From positions 1 to 37,205 of the forward strand of contig DZAY01000023.1 of NCBI GenBank assembly GCA_022729735.1: a stretch of DNA of 37,205 nucleotides, read 5' to 3'. A program made the translations under genes and the position numbers. Positions 1-7,859 of the stretch are shown in pieces. A model generated the notes under the pieces. The model was not told where the DNA came from. It did not search any database and saw only the letters and a list, made by a program, of their open reading frames with translations. The stretch is from Helicobacter cetorum (GTDB taxonomy: Bacteria > Campylobacterota > Campylobacteria > Campylobacterales > DZAY01). The number at the start of each line of letters is the position of its first letter. The stretch's first letter is position 1.

Positions 1-35
1 TTTGCTTAGTATTTGCTTAGGAATTATACTTAGTA
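1..35. repeat. Left-end short direct repeats (TTTGCTTAGTA type)
   Basis: Three imperfect 11-13 bp units lie head to tail (TTTGCTTAGTA, TTTGCTTAGGA, then ATTATACTTAGTA). A GATAAT-like -10 follows at about 54-59. The block CTTAGTATTTGCTTAG (5-20) recurs inverted at 212-227 with 14 of 16 matching bases. The spacing resembles a protein-binding array next to a rightward promoter, but no ORF follows closely. The function is unknown. Confidence 0.5.
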
Positions 36-160
36 TTTTAAAATAATGTTTTAGGATAATACCTTATGAACACTTACCATTTTTAGGGACTTTAGTTAAG
101 ATTTTGAGATTTTATTTTAGCTTATGTGCCATAAATTTTACAAAAAAAACATAAAAAACA

Positions 161-210
161 TACGACATTTTAATTAAAAATACGACATTTTAATTAAAAA
201 TACGACATTT
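161..210. repeat. 20-bp iteron-like direct repeats
   Basis: The unit TACGACATTTTAATTAAAAA occurs twice without change (161-180, 181-200), and its first 10 bases occur a third time (201-210). The inverted copy of the left-end motif follows immediately at 212-227. Exact 20-bp tandem repeats in AT-rich non-coding DNA resemble replication iterons or a regulator array. A link to the RepA-like protein at 985-5034 is inference. Confidence 0.65.
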
Positions 211-276
211 GTTAAGCAAATCCTAAGTTTAAAAATAAAGGAGGTTAAAATAGTTTGATGAGGTTAAAAAATTAAA

Positions 277-364
277 CTCCGAAGTGGTTTTTGATTTACT
301 TCGGAGCTTAGCATATAAAAAGCTTTAAATAGTCGATTAAATGGCATTTTTATTAACTTCGGAG
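277..364. repeat. CTTCGGAG stem-loop plus third copy
   Basis: CTCCGAAGT (277-285) is perfectly complementary to ACTTCGGAG (298-306), giving a 9-bp stem with a 12-base loop. CTTCGGAG occurs again at 357-364 in the same orientation as the second arm. The motif stands out because it is GC-rich in AT-rich DNA. It could be an RNA hairpin or spaced operators in the leader of the 502-705 gene. Confidence 0.5.
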
Positions 365-438
365 TTGGTTCGGTTTGGTTTTAAAAAGCCCATAAAATCG
401 TGCTTTAAGTTCCAAGTGTTTTTTTATCGTTAAAATAG

Positions 439-444
439 TATAAT
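439..444 (+). promoter_or_regulatory. Putative -10 of the 502-705 gene
   Basis: TATAAT lies 58 bases upstream of the start codon. An imperfect dyad (TGATTATT and AATAATTATCA) covers about 443-464, just downstream, where a repressor could block transcription. No good -35 is visible. Confidence 0.45.
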
Positions 445-501
445 GATTATTAAAATAATTATCAAAATAAAAAAAAATGAGATTTTTGAAAGGTTGAAAA
501 A

Positions 502-705
502 ATGGATTTTAATTATTTGAATTATATTAAAGGTGTAATTGATGAGTTCGATAAAGAAGATTTAGTTATCTATCTGTTAAAGTTAGAAAAAATTTTTAAT
601 ATTTCGCCAAAGAGATTTTTTATTGAAGAGGTTCGCAATATTTTTTTAAGTAAATGTGAGAACAAATTAAAACAACAGAAAATATTTGTAAATTTAGGAA
701 TTTAA
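502..705 (+). CDS. Small hypothetical protein (67 aa)
   Basis: I do not recognise this protein. It is a charged, probably helical 67-aa polypeptide (MDFNYLNYIKGVIDEFDKED at the N-terminus) with one Cys and no signal peptide or membrane segment. The start is supported by a GAAAGG ribosome site 8 bases upstream and a TATAAT -10 at 439-444. It is the only gene in the left-end repeat region and converges on the replication gene. A small regulator or accessory replication factor would fit the place, but nothing in the sequence proves it. Confidence 0.5.
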   Translation: MDFNYLNYIKGVIDEFDKEDLVIYLLKLEKIFNISPKRFFIEEVRNIFLSKCENKLKQQKIFVNLGI

Positions 706-984
706 GATGATGTATTTTTGGAGTTTGGCTCCCAGCTGAAATTTTTAAGCTCTTTGGTGGTGGCACAAAGACTGGCTTGATTTTGATATTTCTTAAAATT
801 ACAAATTTTTAAGTCCTCTAATATATGGAGTGTGGCTAAATTTGTATTTAAAATCTCTCTCTTCTTTTAAAAGCAAAAATATTAAACTACTTTTAAGAAT
901 ACTTTGAAAAAATGGGTAAAAATTGTGCAAAATGATGATTTTTAGGCATTAGTTTATTGAGAAGCTTTTTTTGAAGTTGAAAAA
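706..984. other. Non-coding gap between convergent genes
   Basis: This 279-bp AT-rich stretch lies between the 3' ends of the 502-705 and 985-5034 genes. No ORF with a start and ribosome site is visible. A short GGAG-TTTGG-CTCC hairpin lies at about 720-732, but no convincing intrinsic terminator was seen on either strand. Confidence 0.5.
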
Positions 985-3900
985 TTAAGCTGAAAGCTGT
1001 TGTGGGGGTTCGGATGTTGAGCTGTGAATTTTAGCAAATTTAAACTCTAATCCATTTGATTTTAATAGCATTTGTATATAACTATTATTAAGTAAAATTG
1101 CCAACTCTTGGGCAATTGAATATTTTTTGATTGGCAAATATTTTGCGGTTGAAAATATTTTATATTCTAGCTCTTCTAAAGTTATTTGTGGTGTATTTAT
1201 CTCTTTTATAGCTTTAATTATAACTCCAATGTCCAACCCATTTTGATTTGCAAGTTTTGTTTTAAGCCGTAAATATGGTTGTTCTTGCACTGCTACTTCT
1301 AGCAATGGTGCTATTTTGCCATTATTTTTAAAAAATTGTTCTAACTCTAATGGATTTACTCTTTTAAGCTCTTTTTGGAGTTTTTCTAAAGCTTCAATTT
1401 TCTCTTCACTTTCATCTTTAATTTGCTCATCAAATTTTTGTGAGATTAACTCTATATTAGCCTCTTTTTTATCTTTTCGCACTTGAAGTTTGTCTTCTAT
1501 TTCTTGTTTTGTAGATTCTGTATTTCTTGCTTTAGCTTCGTATTTTAGGTTATTTTCTACAATTAAATTAATTTTTGTATTAAATTTATCTATATAAAAT
1601 TTAACATTATATTTTATGTCATCTGCGATAATTTTTAGAGCTTGTTTTTTTGTCTCAATCTCTTCTATTAAGTCTCTATTTCTATATATTTCAGCCGAAT
1701 TAAAATTATTTATACTTATATCTAATGTTACATATCTACCGTCGATATAAGCCGTATTTCGGCGAATTATTTTATAATTTTCTAAAATTTGAAACTCTGA
1801 TTTAAAAGCTAATAGTAAATGTGACATTGAAAAATCTTTTGGTAAATGTTTGACACTTTTATGAAACTCTTCTCTTACATTGTCTCTTTCTAGTAAATTT
1901 TGTAGAGATGTTTGTGAATTTGCGATTGATACATTTGTAAGTATTTGAAATAATCCAAGAGTATGAGCTATTATATTCTCTTGTTTGTCTCTACTTATAA
2001 CATTTTGATATGTTACTGTGCCATTTACTCGAATTCTATTTATTAGTTGGATAAAAGTTTGAGGAGTGTAAGTTGTGCCAGAGATGATTAAATGTTTTAA
2101 CTCTTTATCTTTATATTTTAAATTAACTCCAGTTGTTAGACTGCTCGTAGCTATAAATATTACCGATTTTCCATTTGCCTTTTCGTAAGCTTCATCTAAA
2201 TTTTTGATTTCAAAAATTTCGCCATCTACATAAATTTTTTTGTCGCTTGAAGTGAACATACAAATAGCACTATCTAATATTTTGTCATCCATGTCCGACT
2301 TTAGCTCTTTTTGGTTAAAGTCTTGTGTATCTTTAATTCTCTCTATTATGTAATTAAAAACTTTATTTACTCTAGCAACGGTCGATTGATAATTATAAAT
2401 AAAACTATTATCTCTTAGTGCAATTTTTGTTTTACAAATTGTAAAAATATCTTCATCCGTCGTGTCAAAATTTATATCAATTTTATGATTAGTTTTGATG
2501 TAGATAGTTTTATAATCATCCGCATCTTTAATTGGAGTTCCTGTTAGATAAATTAGCTTACTTCTATTAATTGTAATCTCTTTAACTTGTCTTCCTTGCT
2601 CATCTACAAAATTTTTAACTGTTTCATTTATTGCGAATTTATTTAGGATTAGTTGGCTATTTACAACTTTAAATCTAAAATGCTTTGATTGGTCAGCTAA
2701 ATGCTGTTCATCAAAAATTATATTATCAAATTTTGTTTGAAATACAATTTCGTAATTTGCATATAAAAAATCGGTCGTCATAACCATATTTTTTTTATAT
2801 TTCATTGCTCTTTTTATGTCATCTTCATTTTGGCATAGAAAAGAATTTTTATCTACAAACTCGAAACTAAGGGCTTTTATTGGAGTTACGATTAAATTCT
2901 GACCACCTAGTGATTTGGCAAATGTGCTTTTACCTGTTCCAGGTGCAGAGACGATTAGAATTTTATTATTTGCTTCTATAAAATCTAAAATTTTATCTTT
3001 TGCTTCTGTTATAAAATTATCTACTGTAAGTGTCAAATCGGGCTTAATTATCGTCTCTTCTAAAACTTTATCTATTAAATTTTGTTGAAGTGGAAGTATT
3101 GCATCTCTAAGTGTTTTATCTTCTCTAAACTCTCTTAATAGTTTATTTACTTCTTTTAGTTTTAAGTGCATAAAATAGTCTTTAGCATTATCTTCTAATA
3201 GCTGTCTATATTCTATTTCTAGTTTTTTTGCTTGTTTTATAGCCCATTTTTTTTTCAAACTTTTTGTTGAACTTTTAATAATATTTATTAGCTCTCTTCT
3301 TAAATCTGTTACATTACAATCATCTTTTTTTAATAGATTTTTTATTAAATCTGTAACTCCAATTACATTATCTTCTTCTAGCTTTTTATCTAATTTGTTC
3401 CAATCAATTAGATAAAATTTTTTTAGTATTTTTTTATCATCAAAAATTTTCAAGATTTGATTTGCAAATGCTAAATCAATTCTGTTTTGCAACACCAAAA
3501 CTTGCGAATAATTGCCATTGTAAACTATATTTTTAAGTTCGTTTATATTGCCACTAAACAGATAAATGTCTGTTCTATCCGTGCAAATTTTTAGATTAAT
3601 AAAGTCTTCGAAATTGCTCACGATTGATAGAGTTTTACTCTTTTTAACTATTAAATTATTTAAAATAATAGGAGCATTGTTAAAAGTTATAATATTCTCT
3701 TGCTCATAATATTTTTTTAATAGTTCAATCGATTTATACTCTTTTGTAAGCTCAAGCTCTTTTGGTAAAATTTTTAAGAGTTCAAATTTAGCTTTAAAAT
3801 CATCTAAATTTTTTAAATATACAATGATTTGATTTTTATATGTTTTTAGTAATTCAATCTCTTTTTTGCTAAATTTATAGCCTTTTAGGATATCTTTTAG

Positions 3901-5034
3901 CATATCTTCTAAAGTTATTACTTTAATTTTATTTGCATCAACATTGTTTTTAATTTTTTCATATTTATTTACGATTTGATTGAACACTAGAAAAGGATGA
4001 ACTGCATACTCTAATATTTGCTCTTTAGTAAAATCTTTATTTTCTAAAACTAAATCTGAAAAATCGTAACCTTTTTCTAAATTTTCTTTGATTAAAAAAA
4101 ATGGTATAAACTTGTAATTTTTAACAATATTTCTAGTTTCGTGGTATTTATTTATACTCGCTTTATACCCAGCTTCATCGCTATCGTAGAAAGTTACTAA
4201 ATCTTTGTCTTTTAGCAACTCTATATGCTCTTTAAACTCGTTTGCAACTCCACCCATTGTAATTGCATTAAATCCAATTGCAATAGCATTTAAAGCATCT
4301 TTTTCGCCCTCTAGTGCCAAAACTAAATTACAATTGATATTAAATAAATTTATTGGGAATGGATAAACATCTCCGCCCCATTCGCTTTTCCATTTTTGAA
4401 TTGAGCCATCTTTGTTTGTAGCTTTGTGTGTTTTTATATTTGCAAAAGTGCCATCTGCTCTTGGAATAGCAATTGTGAGCGAATTTTGATTATTATCAAA
4501 CCCCAAAAAGTCTACACATTTATCTTTAAAAATTTGATTTATGAGAAAAATATCTTGATATTGCTCTAATAAATCTAAATTAAAATTTTTTTGATACTCT
4601 TTAGCTCTATCTTCTCTACCTGCAATAAATTCTAGTTTTTTAGCATCATCATCTTTTATTTCAATTTTTTTTGATTTAAACTCTCTATTTTTATCATATT
4701 TAAACTCATAATTTTGCTCATATTCAGTCATAAAATCGTCAGGGTTTAGGTGAAATATTTGAACAATTCTAATTAAAGCCTCTTTATTATTTGCAAGATT
4801 TTCGGCTAATTTTACATAATTAAATATATCTCCAGCATTTCCTAAATCTCCAAAATCTGCGAAAGAGTTGGTATTTTGATATAGCACCACTGAAGAAGTA
4901 TTTTCTATCCTAAAAGGGTTCTCTTTTGGCTTATATACTCCACCAATTTTTATTACTTCTCCATAATGCTCTGCTATATCTAAAATAGATACAAGTTGTT
5001 TTATTTGCTCGAAAGCATCGTTTTTAAGCTTCAT
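985..5034 (-). CDS. RepA-like primase-TOPRIM-helicase replication protein
   Basis: This 1349-aa multidomain protein probably initiates replication. Residues about 30-75 have the layout of a DnaG-type CHC2 zinc-finger domain (PKENPF..., then FADFGDLGNAGDIFNYV), but the zinc-binding Cys/His residues are missing. A TOPRIM domain follows with E242-G-E-K-D and D284-S-D-E-A-G. A helicase core spans about 680-1010: Walker A APGTGKST (697-704), DEQH box (775-778), TGTP (831-834), a motif V-like SSLTTGVNL (964-972) and an arginine-finger-like QLINRIR (996-1002). The C-terminus is charged and coiled-coil-like. The start overlaps the previous gene as ATGA, and it is the last gene of the leftward early operon. 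Size and domain combination resemble the 1324-aa RepA of linear prophage N15, though the helicase looks SF2-like. Replication role is confident; direct homology to N15 RepA is inference. Confidence 0.85.
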   Translation of the reverse strand: MKLKNDAFEQIKQLVSILDIAEHYGEVIKIGGVYKPKENPFRIENTSSVVLYQNTNSFADFGDLGNAGDIFNYVKLAENLANNKEALIRIVQIFHLNPDDFMTEYEQNYEFKYDKNREFKSKKIEIKDDDAKKLEFIAGREDRAKEYQKNFNLDLLEQYQDIFLINQIFKDKCVDFLGFDNNQNSLTIAIPRADGTFANIKTHKATNKDGSIQKWKSEWGGDVYPFPINLFNINCNLVLALEGEKDALNAIAIGFNAITMGGVANEFKEHIELLKDKDLVTFYDSDEAGYKASINKYHETRNIVKNYKFIPFFLIKENLEKGYDFSDLVLENKDFTKEQILEYAVHPFLVFNQIVNKYEKIKNNVDANKIKVITLEDMLKDILKGYKFSKKEIELLKTYKNQIIVYLKNLDDFKAKFELLKILPKELELTKEYKSIELLKKYYEQENIITFNNAPIILNNLIVKKSKTLSIVSNFEDFINLKICTDRTDIYLFSGNINELKNIVYNGNYSQVLVLQNRIDLAFANQILKIFDDKKILKKFYLIDWNKLDKKLEEDNVIGVTDLIKNLLKKDDCNVTDLRRELINIIKSSTKSLKKKWAIKQAKKLEIEYRQLLEDNAKDYFMHLKLKEVNKLLREFREDKTLRDAILPLQQNLIDKVLEETIIKPDLTLTVDNFITEAKDKILDFIEANNKILIVSAPGTGKSTFAKSLGGQNLIVTPIKALSFEFVDKNSFLCQNEDDIKRAMKYKKNMVMTTDFLYANYEIVFQTKFDNIIFDEQHLADQSKHFRFKVVNSQLILNKFAINETVKNFVDEQGRQVKEITINRSKLIYLTGTPIKDADDYKTIYIKTNHKIDINFDTTDEDIFTICKTKIALRDNSFIYNYQSTVARVNKVFNYIIERIKDTQDFNQKELKSDMDDKILDSAICMFTSSDKKIYVDGEIFEIKNLDEAYEKANGKSVIFIATSSLTTGVNLKYKDKELKHLIISGTTYTPQTFIQLINRIRVNGTVTYQNVISRDKQENIIAHTLGLFQILTNVSIANSQTSLQNLLERDNVREEFHKSVKHLPKDFSMSHLLLAFKSEFQILENYKIIRRNTAYIDGRYVTLDISINNFNSAEIYRNRDLIEEIETKKQALKIIADDIKYNVKFYIDKFNTKINLIVENNLKYEAKARNTESTKQEIEDKLQVRKDKKEANIELISQKFDEQIKDESEEKIEALEKLQKELKRVNPLELEQFFKNNGKIAPLLEVAVQEQPYLRLKTKLANQNGLDIGVIIKAIKEINTPQITLEELEYKIFSTAKYLPIKKYSIAQELAILLNNSYIQMLLKSNGLEFKFAKIHSSTSEPPQQLSA

Positions 5035-5309
5035 TTTGTTTCACTCATAAAATAAAAAAAATCGATTAAAAAATCGTGCTGATATATTTTTAGAAAAATC
5101 TTTGGGTTTGGATACCCATTTTCTACATAATTTGTAAGATAAAAATTTATTTTAAATTTGCTTATAGATTTTATATTTGCATAACTTAATTGCACACTTG
5201 CAATTAGAAATATAACATCCCAACAATCATCTTTATTTTTTTTTCTTAATTTAAAAATTAGAAAAATAATTAAAATAAATATTAAACATTCAAATTTTTC
5301 AAAAATCAT
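5031..5309 (-). CDS. Small membrane protein (92 aa)
   Basis: The N-terminus carries one strong membrane segment (about residues 8-21, CLIFILIIFLIF) followed by positive residues LRKKNK, and then a mixed domain without known motifs. The start codon overlaps the stop of the 20-aa ORF upstream, and its own stop overlaps the start of the replication gene. It is therefore probably translated by coupling. Function is unknown; an inner-membrane partner of replication or exclusion are possibilities only. Confidence 0.55.
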   Translation of the reverse strand: MIFEKFECLIFILIIFLIFKLRKKNKDDCWDVIFLIASVQLSYANIKSISKFKINFYLTNYVENGYPNPKIFLKIYQHDFLIDFFYFMSETK

Positions 5310-5368
5310 TTGAGCACTTTTCTTTTTCTAGTTCTAGTTATCTTTTTATCATCTACGTGTAACATCAT
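5306..5368 (-). CDS. Tiny basic ORF (20 aa), possible leader peptide
   Basis: The peptide MMLHVDDKKITRTRKRKVLK is highly basic and is preceded by a good AGGAGAAA ribosome site. Its stop codon overlaps the ATG of the next gene (ATGA), so its main role may be to load ribosomes for that gene. It could also be a small nucleic-acid-binding peptide. No conservation data are available. Confidence 0.4.
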   Translation of the reverse strand: MMLHVDDKKITRTRKRKVLK

Positions 5369-5374
5369 TTTCTC

Positions 5375-5470
5375 CTATTTCTTTTGAGTAGAATATATTT
5401 TTATAATCAAAAAATTTTTTAAAGCAAAAAAATAAAATGCAACTGCTGTAAAAAATAAATATGTTTTCAT
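5375..5470 (-). CDS. Tiny membrane peptide (31 aa)
   Basis: The ORF encodes a hydrophobic peptide starting MKTYLFFTAVAFYFFALKNF, a single membrane-spanning helix with a basic C-terminal tail. Its start lies a few bases after the preceding stop codon. AAGAGATAA upstream serves as both the end of the previous gene and the ribosome site. It resembles the many small membrane proteins of phage early operons. Confidence 0.4.
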   Translation of the reverse strand: MKTYLFFTAVAFYFFALKNFLIIKIYSTQKK

Positions 5471-5474
5471 TTTT

Positions 5475-5681
5475 TTATCTCTTTTCTATTTGCTTTTTAT
5501 ACTCAAAAGCAACACTCATTTTTATTTCTTTTTTTGTGAATTGATTGCAACCAAACTCCACACCGTCAATCATTCCTTTATTTTTGCTTACAGACATATC
5601 TAAAAGACGATTTAATGGGCAAAGCAAAGAATTTATATGTATGCAATCTTTGCAAAAATTTTTATAAGTTTTGTGTATCAT
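5475..5681 (-). CDS. Cys-rich small protein (68 aa)
   Basis: The 68-aa protein has four Cys in its first 45 residues (C10, C13, C21, C45; FCKDCIHINSLLCPLNR), possibly a small metal-binding knuckle. No family is recognised. The start lies inside the end of the 44-aa ORF upstream and the 31-aa ORF begins just after it, so it is part of a tightly packed coupled set. Confidence 0.5.
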   Translation of the reverse strand: MIHKTYKNFCKDCIHINSLLCPLNRLLDMSVSKNKGMIDGVEFGCNQFTKKEIKMSVAFEYKKQIEKR

Positions 5682-5796
5682 TTTTCAAACTTTTTAAATA
5701 CTCTTTTTCCATTTGCTTTACTTTTATGCTTAAAAAAACCACAAACGGTATACCAAATACAGCCCATAAAATTAATTCTAACTTTTCCATTTTCAT
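5662..5796 (-). CDS. Tiny membrane protein (44 aa)
   Basis: Reading the minus strand gives MKMEKLELILWAVFGIPFVV followed by FLSIKVKQMEKEYLKSLKND-TQNL. This is one membrane helix (residues 7-24) and a charged tail. It begins 7 bases after the preceding stop, with a weak AAAG ribosome site, and overlaps the start of the Cys-rich gene by 20 bases in another frame. The positions and hydrophobic pattern support it; the function is unknown. Confidence 0.4.
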   Translation of the reverse strand: MKMEKLELILWAVFGIPFVVFLSIKVKQMEKEYLKSLKNDTQNL

Positions 5797-5802
5797 ATCT
5801 TT

Positions 5803-6009
5803 TTAATTTATATCATCAATATCAGCATTACCATCTCTAATATCCGAATAAATTTGCTCTTGATTAAATGGCTTGACCCAACCAAGCTTTTTTTCTATAT
5901 TTAGAATGTTTGCTTGTTTGATTTCTAAAGAAGCATTGCTAACTTTTATATTTTCCAAAAGAGCCATTAACTCTGCATAACTTTTATTTTCTAAAGCCAG
6001 AAGTTCCAT
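5803..6009 (-). CDS. Hypothetical early protein (68 aa)
   Basis: This is an acidic helical protein (MELLALENKSYAELMALLEN at the start, ending IRDGNADIDDIN) without recognised domains. The ribosome site (AAAGG) lies just upstream of the ATG. It sits in the leftward early operon between the 122-aa gene and the small membrane ORFs. Confidence 0.5.
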   Translation of the reverse strand: MELLALENKSYAELMALLENIKVSNASLEIKQANILNIEKKLGWVKPFNQEQIYSDIRDGNADIDDIN

Positions 6010-6105
6010 TTTTACCTTTCATTTTTAATTCTTTTTCCAATATCGAGAATTTCTTCAAGGTCCCCGTTTTCATCCTTATCTTTTTTTTACAAAGATTAAG
6101 AGAGT

Positions 6106-6474
6106 TTAGTTTTCTATACTAACTTCAAATATCCTTTCAACCAACTTTTCATGCAGAATTAAGTATTTTGGGCTAAATCTATATTCTTGCCCAAATAATG
6201 TCTGGTGGGAATAACTTTTTATATATATATATTTTTTAAAACGATAAATCATTCCATCTATTATTCTTTTCATGTTTTTTTCGTTAAACTCTCTTACATG
6301 GTAAGAGTATATTGTAAGCATTTCTTTTCTTGTAAAGCCTATGTAATGCCTACAGTTAGCCAATTCTTCTTTTGTGTTTATATTTGCATTATTTAGCAAT
6401 ATCCTCCACAACAAAGCTTCGTCTGCATCTAAGCCAAACTCAAATTTTATTAAGTTTTCAAAACTATTTTTCAT
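6106..6474 (-). CDS. Hypothetical early protein (122 aa)
   Basis: This 122-aa basic, helix-rich protein (FGLDADEALLWRILLNN near the N-terminus; GFTRKEMLTIY in the middle) might contain a winged-helix or replication-accessory fold, but I do not recognise a family. An AAGAG ribosome site precedes the start. A long inverted repeat (6494-6612) lies immediately upstream in the leader, which could affect its expression relative to the 118-aa gene before it. Confidence 0.6.
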   Translation of the reverse strand: MKNSFENLIKFEFGLDADEALLWRILLNNANINTKEELANCRHYIGFTRKEMLTIYSYHVREFNEKNMKRIIDGMIYRFKKYIYIKSYSHQTLFGQEYRFSPKYLILHEKLVERIFEVSIEN

Positions 6475-6493
6475 TTTTTACTCTTATTTTTAC

Positions 6494-6612
6494 TTTACAA
6501 AGAGATAGAGAAGTGGCAAAAAGTAGTTTCATACCGCAAAAACTATACTTATTTAAATTCTCTATTAAAATTAAGGAGTGAAATAAAAAAAGCTCCTCTA
6601 TCTCTTTGTAAA
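6494..6612. repeat. 17-bp perfect inverted repeat enclosing 85 bp
   Basis: TTTACAAAGAGATAGAG (6494-6510) is exactly inverted at 6596-6612. The enclosed 85 bp contains no convincing gene. In the leftward transcript this would fold as a long hairpin between two early genes. No target-site duplication is visible, so a small inverted-repeat mobile element is not established. It could be a processing or attenuation structure. Confidence 0.7.
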
Positions 6613-6623
6613 AGAAAAGAAAG

Positions 6624-6980
6624 TTACAGACTTAAAAGTCTGCCAACATCTTTTGCTGTGTGTCCGTCCCATTTTGGACTTTCTGGAAGCTCTTTAACTT
6701 TATCGAACATATTCCAGTACTTGTCGTCATAATGGTATGTATATTGCCCCTTTGGGGTATCTATACCCACCACAAACCAACCTCCACCAAAAATAGGATT
6801 TGGGTCTTTAAAATGCAACTTAGACTTCCAAGCTTTATCTAAATTTGCATTACACACTGTTGCAAATAACACCAATCTTTGGTCGTATAATTCCTCAAAT
6901 GTGTGGAACCCGTCCGATATGTTATTTGTTGCAGAAACCTCGAACTCCTTGCCTGTTACGATATCTTTAACCTTTTCCAT
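6624..6980 (-). CDS. Phage protein of the WDGHT type (118 aa), function unknown
   Basis: The sequence has the landmarks of a small phage protein family I have seen annotated only as hypothetical: SDGFHTFEELYDQR near residue 23, a GGGWFVVGI block, YHYDDKYWNMFD and the C-terminal WDGHTAKDVGRLLSL. The first domain suggests DNA- or nucleotide-related early function, but this is not proven. An AAGGAT ribosome site precedes the ATG. It is the second gene of the leftward operon controlled from the repressor region. Confidence 0.7.
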   Translation of the reverse strand: MEKVKDIVTGKEFEVSATNNISDGFHTFEELYDQRLVLFATVCNANLDKAWKSKLHFKDPNPIFGGGWFVVGIDTPKGQYTYHYDDKYWNMFDKVKELPESPKWDGHTAKDVGRLLSL

Positions 6981-7033
6981 CTGTTTTATCCTTTTTTTTA
7001 ATTTGTGTCATTTGAAGCACAAGAAAGCCGACA

Positions 7034-7231
7034 TTATTTATCAGCTCTCTTATATTTCAAGTATGTTTCTTCGTCGATATAGCCATCGCTTCTTAGAGTT
7101 TCAAGCATTTTTTGACCAAGTGGGGTAACAAAATTCATATATTTTAAAGTAGAAAATGTTTGGGCATTCCAGCCTTTTGTTTTGCAATATCTACTAACAG
7201 TACCATAATCATTTATTATTTTACTTGTCAT
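7034..7231 (-). CDS. Cro-like small regulator (65 aa)
   Basis: This is a short basic protein with an apparent helix-turn-helix layout (IINDYGTVSRYCKTKGWNAQ, then TFSTLKYMNF). It is divergent from the CI-like gene and is the first gene of the leftward early operon, the position of Cro or an early activator. The ribosome site is AAAGG, 6 bases before ATG. The fold assignment is from position and sequence pattern only. Confidence 0.6.
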   Translation of the reverse strand: MTSKIINDYGTVSRYCKTKGWNAQTFSTLKYMNFVTPLGQKMLETLRSDGYIDEETYLKYKRADK

Positions 7232-7343
7232 TTTTTACCTTTTTTGTGATACAATCATATATAAATTGATATAATATAAATTCCTATATGAACGATATAT
7301 ATTATATAGAAAAAACTATTAAAAATATCTTAGGAGAAAATAA
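7232..7343. promoter_or_regulatory. Lysis-lysogeny switch region
   Basis: This intergenic region separates the CI-like (rightward) and Cro-like (leftward) genes. It has overlapping AT-rich -10 candidates, including GATATAATA around 7269, and partial dyads of ATATA/TATAT around 7290-7312. No repeated operator sequence could be defined by eye, but the location makes it the expected operator region. Confidence 0.6.
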
Positions 7344-7859
7344 ATGAATGATTTTAATTCTGTTTATGAACGAATGAAACTAGTTGTTAAATATAAAATG
7401 GGGTTTAGAGATATGTTTGATGTAAAAGATAAATATGTATCAGAGTTTTTTGGAATTGATACTAAGAGTTTTAGTCAATTTAAAAAAAATAGGAGTATTC
7501 CTTTTAATTACATACTTGATACAGCAGAAAGAGAGCATTTGGATTTAAATTATGTCTTAAGAGGTGAAGGTGAAATGTTTAAAAGTGGAGCTGAAAGCAC
7601 TACTACAAAAAAAATAATAAATGGCGATAATGCTATGATTAATGTAAATACTGGTCATCAATCTCAAATTTCAAATACTCACCAAATTAATTATGCAAAA
7701 AATGAAAACATTGATGATGAGTTAAAAAAGACTACAATAAACAATATTTTGAAACTTAAAAATGTAAGTCTCGTGCAAAAAGCAAAAAATTACATAGAAA
7801 ATTTAATAATAGATGAACAACTAATGCATTCGCACACTCCCAGTTTCGCAAGATGTTAA
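7344..7859 (+). CDS. CI-like phage repressor, short form (171 aa)
   Basis: Residues about 8-75 match the Phage_CI_repr-type HTH domain: a basic helix region, FFGIDTKSFSQFKKNRSIP and the typical ending LDLNYVLRGEGEMF. The second half (80-171) is a linker plus helix, ending near a single Cys, and has no LexA/S24 peptidase Ser-Lys dyad. The AGGAG ribosome site is 7 bases before ATG. It likely represses the leftward early operon. Without a cleavage domain, induction would have to work by something other than RecA-stimulated self-cleavage, for instance an antirepressor. Confidence 0.8.
   Translation: MNDFNSVYERMKLVVKYKMGFRDMFDVKDKYVSEFFGIDTKSFSQFKKNRSIPFNYILDTAEREHLDLNYVLRGEGEMFKSGAESTTTKKIINGDNAMINVNTGHQSQISNTHQINYAKNENIDDELKKTTINNILKLKNVSLVQKAKNYIENLIIDEQLMHSHTPSFARC

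Noticed and set aside
706-984. Small RNA or gene in the gap
   Set aside because: Only a weak hairpin was visible, with no promoter or terminator pair.
6017-6106. A 29-codon ORF on the minus strand beginning near 6073
   Set aside because: The ribosome site directly touches the ATG with no spacing, and the alternative frame (DENGDLEEILDIG...) has no start codon after its upstream stop. Neither is supported.
6480-6535. A 22-codon minus-strand ORF (MKLLFATSLSL...) across the left arm of the inverted repeat
   Set aside because: There is no ribosome site, and its sequence is largely the inverted-repeat arm.
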